A stretch of 64,000 bases of DNA from Albifimbria verrucaria (Eukaryota > Ascomycota > Sordariomycetes > Hypocreales > Stachybotryaceae). This document shows positions 34,199 through 45,332 of the stretch, piece by piece; the stretch's first letter is position 1, and the number at the start of each line of letters is the position of its first letter. The stretch spans positions 806,001-870,000 of the forward strand of contig JAHREC010000030.1 of NCBI GenBank assembly GCA_020081605.1, written 5' to 3'. Under the pieces are notes generated by a model. It did no database searches and was not told where the DNA came from. It saw nothing but the letters and a program-made list of their open reading frames with translations. The position numbers and the translations under genes are program-made.

Positions 34199-35409
34199 CT
34201 AAGCAGACCCATCCAGCATGGGCGCAAATCGATGGATGAACAAATCCTTGCGCGCCCAAGTAATTAGGAAGCTGGGGAGCTTCGACGTGCCCCACCAGCC
34301 TGTGCCGAGCTTTTTGCTAATAGAGAACCCGACAAGAGCTGAATATAATTAAAGAATGCGTCAGTTTCAATTCCCACGGGACATGGTTGCGATGTACATA
34401 CGCGTTCCGACCTTGTATGGAAGGGGATGCTTGTTCGCCAAAACTAGTACAATGTTCTTGGCCAATCGTGCAGTTTGCGTGTCAGTGACCTTGTATTGCG
34501 GTGGCTCAATATCAGCAACATCACCAACAGCCCACACATTATTCGTTCCCTTCACTCGTAGATATTTGTCAACCATCACAAAGCCCCGAGCGTTTAAAAA
34601 TTTCGTGTCGATGTAGGATGAATTCGGGATTAAGCCAAAGGCTGGGATGTAAACATCGACGGTCAAGGTTTCTCCGTTAGAAAAAACAAGTTCTTGCTGC
34701 CCATTAGGCAGCTTGTTCGACTTCGTTACTCTGGTTTGTGTTTTGACTTGAACATTTAAGTTCTTCAAAGCTGCTGTAGACACCTTCAATACAGAAGGTG
34801 GAGCATTCTCCAAAATAGTTGAGCCGCCGGTAATCTTCTTTTGTTAGCGGAATCTCCCTAATAGCTGTGAACATACCAAGATTATCTCCTTGTGCTGTCC
34901 GTATGCTTCTCCAAGTTCGCCAGCAATCTCTACTCCAGAGACACCCCACCAGCCACAACGATAGTTTTGGCCTTGCTAATGCCTGCTTGCAATTCATGTA
35001 GAGCATTCTTGGTTTCTTCTGTTGACCCTAGTAGCTTGAAGGGCAAGCTGCTCGACATCCTAGAACCGGTGGCGAGAATGAGAAAGTCATAGTCGATCGT
35101 TTGCTCACCCGAAGATCCTCGGATTGAGACTTTGCGAGCTGCAAAGTCGACTCCCTCAGCGGTAGCGAGTATAAACTCAAACTGTCCCTTGGGATAGCGA
35201 CTAAATCCGGGAGCGATGGGTCGAAAGAGTTCTTCGTCGGTTAGTTGACCCGGAACAACGGCGCGAGGTGAGGCCAAGTTCCAATAATGATGAGTATTAG
35301 GGGCGATTAAAGTTATCTTAAACCCTCCAGAATTCTTTGCCTCCTTGAAGATTCGATGGGCAGAATGGATTCCTGCATAGGAGCCTCCGATAATGACAAT
35401 GTTCTTCAT
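34199..35409 (-). CDS. FSP1/AIF-like FAD-dependent NAD(P)H oxidoreductase
   Basis: Pyridine-nucleotide-disulphide oxidoreductase fold protein of about 365 residues. Exons 34877-35409, 34402-34837 and 34199-34338; the first intron (39 nt) is unusually short. FAD-binding start MKNIVIIGGSYAGIHSAHRI, then DYDFLILATGSRMSS, then the NAD-binding site VVAGG, frame-broken by a one-base loss at 34944-34947, continuing VEIAGELGEAYGQHK. The C-terminal FAD contact is VWAVGDVADIEPPQ. The end WGTSKLPSFLITWARKDLF and DGSA-stop matches the AMID/FSP1-type tail. These enzymes reduce quinones or oxidise NADH. In a cluster such a flavoprotein could do a redox step on an aromatic or quinone intermediate. No membrane segment is seen. 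Confidence 0.85.
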
Positions 35410-36708
35410 GGCTTCAACAACGATGAAATTTTAGCAGAAGTGGTAAAGCTGCTAAGTATTTGGTAGATTAATCTACTTAATAAAGATGTTTAGGAAAGAT
35501 GAGTGTAAAGACACAGAACCCATCTTGCAGGCCATGTCTCAGGGAATTTATCTTATCCATTTCTTGAGTTGAAAAGTTGGGAATATGCGAGCAACGTTAT
35601 TCCAGAGGATTCTGGCTTCTCGCTGACAATTATAAGGTTCCCTTCATTTCTAATCTTAATGAAAACACTGGTTTATCAATCTTCAGCCTCGATAGATATA
35701 CTATGGCGACATGAGCTGTGCGTTGAACACAGTCATCGTCACTTCCAATCAGATGTCTTAGCGCTGAGATCCTTCTGGATTGTGGGCCAATTAGACACCT
35801 TATCGCTAACACATTGCCGAATGAGGAAGTTCTTTTCTATACATGGGTAATATTAACTGTGAGGCTGACCCCGCAAGATCACCGCGCGGCTAGAAAAAGA
35901 GATACAACGGCTGGCGGTTCAGGATTTCACACGAAGCTTGGTCATCAAGGCACTATATTACTTATCAGAACATGTATGGTTGGTAGAAGATATAGACAAA
36001 AGGGTCTGGAGGAGGAGATACTGTGAAGCCCCTCAATGTTCCCGTATGTTTTGCGCAGAAAAGCAGTACCCTCTGTCCCCTCCGTTTGCATCCTCATGCA
36101 TTCTAGGATACGTGCTATGCTGTAAGCCAGCCTGAAGCGTATACAATCTCTTCGCTTAGGGGCAGTGAAAGGCTAGTATATACCGATATGATGGGTGAAA
36201 CTTTGTACAGATACATAGGTCTTTGGATTGTCTGCATATTTATTTTTCAGAGACAAGATTGGTGACAATCAATGTTTGAGTTTTTATACCTTTCGATTGA
36301 TAGTAAAAGCCCATTGTCATCTTCATGCCCCTGAATTTGTGGATATTTTAGCTGACAGGGCGATGAGCGGTAAGCGTGTCTATGGAAAGGTGTGTTCACA
36401 TAGGTTGTCTTGCAAAGCTAGCAAACCATTATTAAGAAACGCAACACGATTCTAGGCAAACACTTGATGCCTACGCTAAATCGAGGCGCCACCGGCATGA
36501 TGCCTTAGCCAACGTATTTCACGGATTGCACTTAGTCTTTTGCTAGTCCGCAGTGCCGACATCCGATATTATTGTAATAGATCCGCTAGGCAATCACAGA
36601 GTTGCTGCCTCGTTGCTAGTGATAAAACCGACAGCAGTTGATTCAAAAACACCCAGAAGCCAGCGTCGTCAATACTACTTTCTCAAAGCAAGTCCATCCA
36701 CCACTGCT
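35410..36708. other. 1.3 kb divergent intergenic region
   Basis: Between the divergent flavoprotein and MDR genes. No recognisable gene. An open frame continues upstream of the MDR ATG to 36553, but its sequence is not family-like. Confidence 0.45.
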
Positions 36709-37643
36709 ATGCGCGCGGCACAAGTCACCTCGTGGTCCTCGCCACCAATTTATACCACTGTTGATGATCTTCCAGATCCATCAGAAAGCCAACTACAGCT
36801 CCGTGTAATCGCGACTGGTGTTCATCATCTTGTCCGCTCCAGGGCAGCCGGGCGGCACTACACTTCAAAGTCACTGCCACACTTGCCTGGAGTTGATGGC
36901 GTTGGAGTCCATGTGAAAACTGGACGCAGGTACTATTTCTCAGCTTTTACTGCTGGCTCCTTTGCCGAGTTGGTTAACGTCGAAAAGCAGCGCGCCTGGC
37001 CACTACCCGAAATAGATGGTGCAGACCCTGTTGCTATTGCGGCTTACATGAACCCTGCCATGAGCAGCTGGATGGCATTCGCAACTCGCACATCCGCATT
37101 GAAGACCGGGTTCAGTGTCGCAATTCTAGGAGTCACTAGTACCAGTGGTCGCATTGCTGTTGATGTTGCTCGAGCTCATGGCGCTGGTCGTGTGGTCGGG
37201 ATTGCCCGTAATGCTGCTGCGATGGCGCACATGCGCCTTGATGCATCCATTGAGCTCAATTCAGGTACAGATTGGAATAGGCTGGGAAAAATCGACGTTA
37301 TACTTGATTATGTATACAGGGAGCCTTCATTAGACTTGCTTCGGGCGCTACCACCTACCGATCAGGAAATTCAGTTCGTGCATCTTGGAAGCATGTCAGG
37401 CCAGACCGAGATAAATCTTCCAGGATCTATACTCCGTAGCAAGCGAGTGGCGTTAAGAGGTGCCGGACCAGGCAGCTGGACTATGGAAGAATTTGCGGCG
37501 GAAGTGCCGGCATTGCTACAACTAGTTGCTGGATTAGAAAAGGGCCATGACGTTGTCACGAAGAGTTTGGAGGAAGTGGAAAATGTGTGGGCGGACCCTC
37601 CTTCATCACGAAGAGAATTGTGTTCATGGGCAAAATCGAATGA
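36709..37643 (+). CDS. quinone-oxidoreductase-like MDR protein
   Basis: Zinc-free medium-chain reductase of about 311 residues, no introns. It starts MRAAQVTSWSSPPIY and has HHLVRSRAAGRHYTSKSLPH leading to PGVDGVGVHVKTG, the quinone-reductase type substrate loop. The Rossmann motif is VAILGVTSTSGRIAVDVAR. A one-base loss at 37596-37598 shifts the end; the restored frame finishes TKRIVFMGKIE with a stop at 37641-37643, the usual ending of this subfamily. As given, the frame runs on to 37731 with a nonsense tail. It reduces quinones or alpha,beta-unsaturated carbonyls with NADPH. Placed among aldolase, flavoprotein and methyltransferase genes, it fits a small pathway cluster. Confidence 0.85.
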
Positions 37644-38000
37644 TCTATATTATTTGTTGGCAAATTGCTATGTACCTGTCAGATCTAGGAAGAAATGGCA
37701 CTTGGCGTTGATGAAAGTAAGCAGCCTGTGATTAATGCATGAGCTATATGGTAGAGTAGCTGACAGCATGCATGTACTCCATAAATCAGCCATGGCTCTG
37801 CCTCGATACATGAGTCTGATTTGGATCAAGAGCTATTTCTATCTTCATTACCCAATGAATGGATCAGGTGCTGAACTAATATCGCACTAATCCACATCAC
37901 ATCGAATGGCTAGTCTGATGAACAGCTTCAGGGCTGAATTTGAACCGCACGAACCGAGCGCTTTGTCGTAACGATGGCACCCATGATATCAAATAGCACA
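37644..38000. other. convergent intergenic region
   Basis: Between the 3' ends of the MDR and methyltransferase genes. No gene is seen. Confidence 0.5.
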
Positions 38001-38816
38001 TCACTCGTTTGCTGAATGGAAAGTTCTCCACTCCTGGGGCTTCAAAAAGGACATTGCTTCGGCCAAATCAAGATGAGGATGGATATCCTGGACCTTCCCA
38101 AGATCGTCAACGGCCCAGTGAAAACTTGCACCAGTCTTTTCAACAGCCTTGATATTCTTTTTCTGAAGCGATGACAGCACTGTCGAGCTGATGCACTCGA
38201 ATACCATCTCTCCTCGTTTGAACCTGTTAACCAAGTGTGAGAGCAGCCCATTGACGTCCTTCTCCGTAAGATACGATAGCAATCCTTCCATAACAACAAG
38301 GGTTGGTCGATCTGCCGGGATTTCTTCGAGCCAATCTTTCTCAATAACACTAGCTCCTACAACCATGTACTCACGCCCAGGTAGTGATGTGGGCATGATC
38401 TGTCGCCGGAGCGTAATAACTTCTGGCAGGTCAACGTCAATCCACCGAACACCATTTCCCCAGTCAACTCGCTGCATGCGGCTATCCAGCCCGCATGCTA
38501 AGTGTAATACGGTGCAATGGGGATGGTTATTGAGAAACGATGAGGTCCATTTATCAATCTGCCGTGTCCGTATTGCCACGCCGGCACTATCTGGAGCTGC
38601 CATATTCACTTTTTCTAAGTCGTATTCAAGCCGGTCTAAGACGCCCTTAGCATAAGGATCACCTAGAATTGGATTTTGTGAATTGGCATCAAAGGCTCGC
38701 GCTGCAAGAGAAATGAGCAGTGTCTCGGCCACGCCTTTGAGTGCCACTGAGACTTTGGATTGCGCCTCGATCAAATCTGTGTGCATCTGATCTGGCCGCA
38801 TATTGAGACCCTCCAT
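38001..38816 (-). CDS. LCMT/TcmP-type SAM-dependent O-methyltransferase
   Basis: Methyltransferase of the leucine carboxyl methyltransferase fold (PF04072-type), 271 residues in one intact exon. It begins MEGLNMRPDQMHTDL. SAM-binding motif I is VLHLACGLDSRMQRVDW, motif II is VRWIDVDLPEVITLRRQI, and VVMEGLLSYLTEKDVNGLL is the family's conserved MEGxxxYL block. Bacterial TcmP and PpmM relatives methylate carboxyl or hydroxyl groups of polyketides and small acids; fungal relatives often sit in secondary-metabolite clusters. No frame break is seen. It ends convergently with the MDR gene. Confidence 0.88.
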   Translation of the reverse strand: MEGLNMRPDQMHTDLIEAQSKVSVALKGVAETLLISLAARAFDANSQNPILGDPYAKGVLDRLEYDLEKVNMAAPDSAGVAIRTRQIDKWTSSFLNNHPHCTVLHLACGLDSRMQRVDWGNGVRWIDVDLPEVITLRRQIMPTSLPGREYMVVGASVIEKDWLEEIPADRPTLVVMEGLLSYLTEKDVNGLLSHLVNRFKRGEMVFECISSTVLSSLQKKNIKAVEKTGASFHWAVDDLGKVQDIHPHLDLAEAMSFLKPQEWRTFHSANE

Positions 38817-39680
38817 TAAAATAGTGCAGTAGATCGGTTAAAAGCACAAAAGATTATTTCAAGTATAATGCTCAAACGAAAATGGATTAGGGTAGCAAAG
38901 GACTGGCTGCACGTACACTTTGTGAAGCAGACAGATCTCTCCTCATTTATGGTGGAAGAAAAGATAAGCTTCTGCCTAATCCCGGGGTTAAAATCACTGA
39001 TGAAACGAAGGAGTAAATCTCAACCAGGCACGCAATAAGGGACACGTGAGCCTGAGTGGTTGGTGTCAAGTCAGCAAGGGTCACTAATAGGGTGTGTTGC
39101 AGATACGACACCACAGCCCAGAAGAGATCGAGTTCTTACTGCAACGCAACACTATCCTAGCTGAATCTTAACATTACTTATTAAGGCTTAAAATCGCAGC
39201 ATTGCGAATAGCATAACCATTTAAGTCCACATTGATATTGAAAAAGTGCCTAGATAATCCTGGGATTCATGAATTTGATTGGATTAATTCTGTTGTAAGT
39301 CAGGCAATAAAAGTAGATAATAGCCACTTGCAAACAGCAGAAGTCTCGGTTACCATTTCTGGCTCAATAGCGACTGGCTTGGTGAGTCCAGCCATGGCAT
39401 ATGTTTGTTGTTTGGCTCTTTACAATTGAGGAACATAGAAAAGAGGCCTACGAATGTCTAGGGCTTGGGTTGGTTATTCGAATTATCACAGACCAGTTTC
39501 ACCAAGTGATCAGCCAATATTTCATTTCCCATTAACTAGTAGTTACAGATTTAGTCGACTACGTAAGGAACAATAATCACTTCCAAAAATTGAACGGCAA
39601 AGATACAGACTGCATCGTCGCAGATTCTTCATTATACTCTGTTTTATGTACAAGTCTTTATCATTATACAAGATTCCTTA
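38817..39680. other. intergenic region at a composition boundary
   Basis: AT-rich DNA upstream of the methyltransferase gene. Just after this, at about 39.68 kb, the sequence becomes GC-rich. No gene is seen. Confidence 0.5.
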
Positions 39681-42443
39681 CTAGTTCGCGTACTTGATAC
39701 GGAACGCAGGAGTCTCGCTCACATCCCAGTCCTCCTCCTTGGACTCATCACCGAAGATGTGCAGAGCTCGGACGACAATCTTGTACTTGCCCTCGGGCAC
39801 GTACTTGCCGTTGTTCAGCTTGCCAGTGAAGTCGAAGGGGTTGAGGCCACGGGGAGGTAAGGGAACGGCGCGCCCTCGGGCTGGCCAATAGTCTTGATGC
39901 CACGGACCTCGGTGACCCAATCAGGAGGGCAGGTCGTAAGGGGAACAATGTCCGCGATGATCTTGGGAGATCCCAGAGACAGGAAGATAGCGAGAGTAGG
40001 GAAGATGGTGTCCTTGCTGGGAGACTCGCCGGGGCGGGGATGGTGAAAGTGTAGTTGTCAGCAACGGGCCTCCAGTTGACATCATCGTCAGAGCGGGTGA
40101 TCCAGGTGTCGCCCTCAGGGCTGATGACCTTGGCCTTGCGGAGAGAGCCAGTAAGACCCTGGTAAGGAAGGGACAGCGAGGTGCCGTCGGTACCGTTAAT
40201 GGCAACGTAACCAGACCACAGAGCAAGACGCTTGGCATCGACGCCGGCAGGGGAGTGGGAAGGACCTCAATGGTGGCAGACTCGCCAGCACCCAGGGTAA
40301 CCTTGTTCTCGCTGAAAGCAACCTTGGCCTTGGCATCGACAGCATCGTTGGGGAACTGCATGGGGTGATACCACCAGAGCCGTCGAGGGTGTAGAAGGTG
40401 TAGGTGGGGATGTGAGAGACATCATAAGACACCTCCTTCTTGCCAGTGTTGTGGAGAGTGAAGTTGAGCGACTCGACGAAGTTGTCAGTGTCGTTGAAGG
40501 AGAGGCTAGAGGGCTCAAGGAGAGTGGTAGTGTAGGCAGCGTCGTAGGCCTGGATCAGACCACCACCCTGCTGGGGAACGGGAGCCAGGAAGTCGTAGAA
40601 CTCGGCACCGTCGTTGAAGAGCTGAGGGTTGGCAGTAGCAGAGAGCACGTTCTCAATCAGAATGGGGTCAAAGGTGCCACGGACCTCAGCAACGAGGGCG
40701 ACGACGGCAGCGGCCAGAGGGCAGGCCATGGAGGTACCAGAGGCAACGGCATAACCGCCCTTGGCAAGAGGGTAGAGGGACAGAATGCTGCCACCAGGGA
40801 GGCGACCTGGGGCTTGACATCCATCTCGAAGGTGGGGCCCCAAGAGGTGAAGTCGCTAAGAGCACCACCAGTAGCAGGGTTCTCGGAGACGCTGAGGATA
40901 AAGGCAGCGCCTTCGAGGCCGGACATCTTCAGAGTGACCTCGGAGCCGGCCTTGAGGGCAGCAATCCAGGTCTCACCGGTCTCAGGCTGGACCATACCAG
41001 CGGCAACAATGCCCTTGACGGCACTAACACCGATCTCGCTAGCACCGGGAGCGTTGTTGTAGACCAAGAAGTACTTGGCGCCATGGTCAGCAGCGTTCTG
41101 GGCCTTCTGGACGAAAGTGCAGCTTCCACGACGGACGAGCACAATGTAGCCGCTCAGGTCAGGGGTGTCTGCAGGGTAAGGGTCGCAACCACCGTTGGCC
41201 TCGGTGGTGTCGAAGCTGGGAGCCCACAGAGGCAGGTTGACACCGGCCCAGGCGGCGGGGTCACCAGGAGTGTAGCCGAAATCCTTGGACTCGCCACCCT
41301 TGACGGTGTACTCGGACTTCACAAGCAGCGAGGGAGACTCGGTGTTGTCGATGGAAGCAATGGCGGTGACCTTCTTGCCGTTGGCGGCAGTGCTGGCATA
41401 GAACATACCAGTGGCACCGTCGTTACCAGCAGAGACAGTGCAAGGAACACCCTGCTCGACGATACGGGAGACGGCAACAGACCAGGGCTCCTCAGACCAG
41501 CCAGATGCGCCACCAATGGAAGCGGTGATGATGTCGGCACCGTCCTCGAAAGCCTGGTTGTAGGCGGCGATCAGGACATCGTTACCGGCGGAACCCTCGC
41601 AGCCGAAGACGCGGTAGGCACCAAGAGTAACATCGGGGGCAGCTCCAGTGAAGCCGAACTCGTTCTCCTTGGAAGCAACGATACCAGCGACGTGGGTACC
41701 GTGTCCGTAGCAGTCCATGGGGTCGTCATCGGGGACGGGGACGTTGGAGCCGGTGTAGTCATCACCAACCAGATCGGTGCCAAAAGCAACATGGCAGCCC
41801 TCTCCGAAGCAGCCACCAAGAGCGGGGTGCTTGTAGTCAATCTAGATTGCTTTGTCAGTCGATTCTTCTTTTAGGAACCTGTAACATGTTGCTTGGGCAC
41901 CTACACCAGTATCAATGACAGCAACCTTGATACCCTTTCCGGTAATACCCTTGGCGCGCAGCTTGTCGACCTGGGTCATGACGTGGGGAGAGAAGGTATC
42001 AGCGGTATCGTTGTCCCTCTTCTGGAGGATCTCGGCCTTGCCTCCGGGAACGCCAACCGACTTGAAAGTAGTATCGGGGATGCTGTAAACCTCGACGGGC
42101 CACATGTTGCGGACGACGGGGAGCTTGGCGATCTTGGCGGCCTTGATCTCGGCCTTCTCAACGTCCTTGAGCTGGACGGAGACACCCTTGAAGAGCTTGT
42201 AGTCAAGCTTCAGACGGGTAGAGCCCTCGGTCTCGATCTGGTCGTAGAAGTTGTCGGCATTCTGGTAGGGGGTTAGCAGGCAAGTCAATGAAGGGTTCTA
42301 ACGTCAAAACGTACCTGACCATCGTGGAGCTCGAAGATGTAAGCGCCAGGAACGCGAGTTTTGCTGGCCTTGAGGCCAGACCTGGCAGCGAGGACGCTGG
42401 AGGCGGCCGCGAGGAGCGACACGAGAAAGGCGGTGCGAACCAT
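39681..42443 (-). CDS. secreted subtilisin-like serine protease (S8, Vpr/PR1C type), frame-broken
   Basis: Extracellular endopeptidase of about 880 residues. The signal peptide MVRTAFLVSLLAAASSVLA is followed by an I9-like propeptide (to about residue 130). Exons 42315-42443, 41905-42261, 39681-41841. The catalytic triad is visible: Asp in VAVIDTG, His in CYGHGTHVAGIVASKE and Ser in ASGTSMACPLAAAVVALVAE. A PA domain is inserted (LSGYIVLVRRGSCTFVQKAQ). After the catalytic domain an Fn3-like region follows, ending DWDVSETPAFRIKYAN. Five one-base losses occur in the large exon, in runs at 40797-40799, 40362-40365, 40250-40253, 40031-40039 and 39851-39854, all G-runs on the plus strand. Codons are strongly C/G-ending, as in highly expressed secreted enzymes. 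Related enzymes serve protein nutrition or, in insect and fungal pathogens, host cuticle or wall attack. Confidence 0.92.
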
Positions 42444-45332
42444 GGCTTCGACCAAAGGTTTCCCTTGCACGGTCGATGTCAATTGGCTTGGAGAAGAAAG
42501 GCAAGAGACGCAGAGAACGAAAGCGCTGCTCTGTCCAGACAATTCAGCATGTGAGGACGGGCGGGCAGATCTATATACTCGAATGCACGCTGCCCATCCC
42601 CGCATACAACCCTGACCGGGACCAAGCTGGGCGGCATGGCGTGCCGAACACACCCCCAACCAGGAGTGGGCATGATGCCGTCCGCTCGCTGGTGCATCGC
42701 ATCATGCTGCTGCGCTGCAGAGGGCCAGCCCATTGTCATCGCCGACCTGCTCCAGCACTCCACCCCAGCCTAGCGGCAGCGCGCTTGTGCGGTACGGGCA
42801 GGTCGTTCGGCTAACGGTTCGTCCCTGAGAAAGATCAGATGCAGGACCATGGGTCCTTTTTTCTTCCTTCTCGCCCTGGCCGGTTTTCGTAAGGAACAAA
42901 TGTCAATGAGCTCCCCAATGTGGAGCCACAGCTCGGGGACGAGATCAGATATGATTGACGACCACCTACCGCTTTAGGCAAGCGTTGGCCGTCCTTCGAC
43001 CAGTGAGAACAGACCGATCTCGGACTCCGCCGAGCGTTTCGGTCCAGGAACGCGCCATACTAGGCCAACGGGGAGCAATTAGGGGAGAAGACAAAAGGCG
43101 TGAATAAGGCTTAGGCGCCCTGCGTTCGACTCGGGTGATTGTTCAAAGCACATGCGCAGGGTGGCATGGCGAGCGGGTTCAACATGCATCACAGACATGC
43201 TACGACATGCTGTATGTACGGAGTGGACGGAGACAAAATGGTGGTCGCACTGATAGTGGAGATAACCAGACGGGTTGCTTTCTGGGGTCCTGCAGGGCAT
43301 GGTAGGGACGATTGGACCACAGGACAGGGATCAGAATTCATCGAGCCACATCTAATGTTAAGTCTTATCAGGACGCAAAGGCAAGACAGCATAGGCAGCA
43401 TGACTGGTTACCATGTATTCCAACATCCAGCCATGTGTTGTATGATTAACTGCAACGCAATTTTACTCCCGAGGCGTGAGAATGCTTGATAGCACGTCTC
43501 TGCCCATTACTCACGGCCCCCATCATGTGTCACGATCGCCAAGAGTCCGTTCTGGCACGTCCCGTCGGCGCCGCCATGACAGGGGGCAAGTGCAGGATGC
43601 CCGGAGCAACATTTCTCGCAATCTTCCCAAGCAATTCACTCATTGGCCAGTTACGCTCGATTGCCGATGGCCCAGGTGCGGAGAAGAGGCAATCAGCCGC
43701 CAAAAGTTCCACGGTCTGTAGACTTTTTGTTCGAGCCAGCGCAGGCGGGCCATATCCTTCAGGACCTGCGTCCGGGAACTCGGCTGCTGGGTGGCGACGA
43801 CACAAGAGACGGTTATCTTGCGTGCTCTGCGCTTGTCACTGGTGGTGTGTGGAAATTTGCGCGCGCAGCTTGGCTATAAGGTGCTGATAGTGCCTATTGG
43901 GTTGCACGACAGCGGTTCAATTTAAACGACGCCGATCAGTTCCCGTCACGAGATGCTATTCCCATTGCCCGTTTAGGACATAGAGCTGGTCGCGTCTTCG
44001 AGGTCTGGTCTATACAGTAACTTAGAAGGGACGTGGCAACAGCCGACTTCACCTCGACGAGCCAGCAGCGACAAACAGGCCATTTCTGGCCATTTGATGC
44101 ATCCCATCGCTGGCTGCGCCTCGACCCAGGCACTTTCTGCCGCATTGGATCCTTTGTGCAGCGGTACTTCTGTAGCGGCGAGTCCCCGCCCGCCACCACC
44201 CACGACACGGGACAGGGGCCAATATATGGACTTGTCCGAAGATAACATGCCGTGCCCCTAAACTAGTCCCTTCTACATAGTATTCGGCCACCACCAACAA
44301 CGCTTTTGCAACACGGAACCGTGGTTGACCAAGTATCGGTGACGATGACCCAAAGTGGAGAGATTCCATCCCCACACCTCGATGATGCCCTGCCCCTTGG
44401 ACGATTGACCCAGAAGCGAACTATCAAGATGCTGCAGGGCCGTGAGGCGAAAGGCGCACACGGCCGCGGCGTTGCTATCAATATGGAGCCTCCTTCCTAT
44501 TCCATGCTTGGCATTTCTGTTAACGCTCAATCCATTACTCATTCCCATGTAATGGTCCGCCCTGGTCGAGAATGCTCGTTCAGGAAGCACACCAAGGAAG
44601 CCATCGCCCCCATTCGTTCACATGGACAGGGCCCTGCAACCCAATTTTAGTCTTGCACCACGCCTAATCAGAAAACCAGATGAGTCTTGCAGATGCATCA
44701 TGCGAACGTGCCGAGGTTACATGGTACATAATCGACGACGCTGTAGGAGGCAGACAGCCTGCAGCAACCATGATGTTTAGGGTAGTTGGCTGTTCATTGT
44801 TGATTCTAATTGCTAAAGGTGAAACTGCGTATAATTTGGCTTTAATGCTAAGGAAAAGCATATTTGACAAGCGACGATCAACGGTAAATGAGCAATTCGT
44901 ATTCCATAGACTCTCTAACACACGCTTGCAGATCAACCACGACAACGGTTACTGAACACGCGCCTATTGTTCATCTTAGCAAGCCCATCTCATTCAGCTT
45001 TGTTCACGCCAGACAATGTGCTACCTCAAAGCAAGTCTCACTGCAGAGGCCCGCCTAGTTGACGCTGGCCAATCGCAACTTGCTACTCATCAACTTGCAG
45101 GAGGCGAACTTGAACCTGCGTCATCGAACCAGGTCTCCTGGACCTCTTCACTGCAAGCAGGGTGGATGGGGAATTTCCGAGGACAGCATCATGAGACTTG
45201 CGCATGCAGGAGTTTTAGTTCGTGATAGTTTCATTCAATTACTCCATCAATAGTTCTGAGTGGGTGGAGCTTCCCACAGGTATCAAGTCTTCTACCCCAA
45301 AGCATCATACATTCCCTCACCCTCGACCGCTC
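42444..45332. other. 2.9 kb GC-rich intergenic region without a recognised gene
   Basis: The left end is the protease promoter. The rest has overlapping short frames on both strands, up to about 130 codons, as expected for GC-rich DNA, but no domains, signal peptides or splice-linked exons. I cannot exclude a small lineage-specific or RNA gene. Confidence 0.4.

Noticed and set aside
40412..41874. Long plus-strand open frames (216 and 263 codons) opposite the subtilisin gene
   Set aside because: They lie exactly antisense to the C/G-biased protease exon, where antisense frames arise easily, and have no domain or signal sequence.
45059..45160. Possible tRNA-like T-arm sequence on the minus strand
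   Set aside because: Neither acceptor nor anticodon stems can be formed around it.
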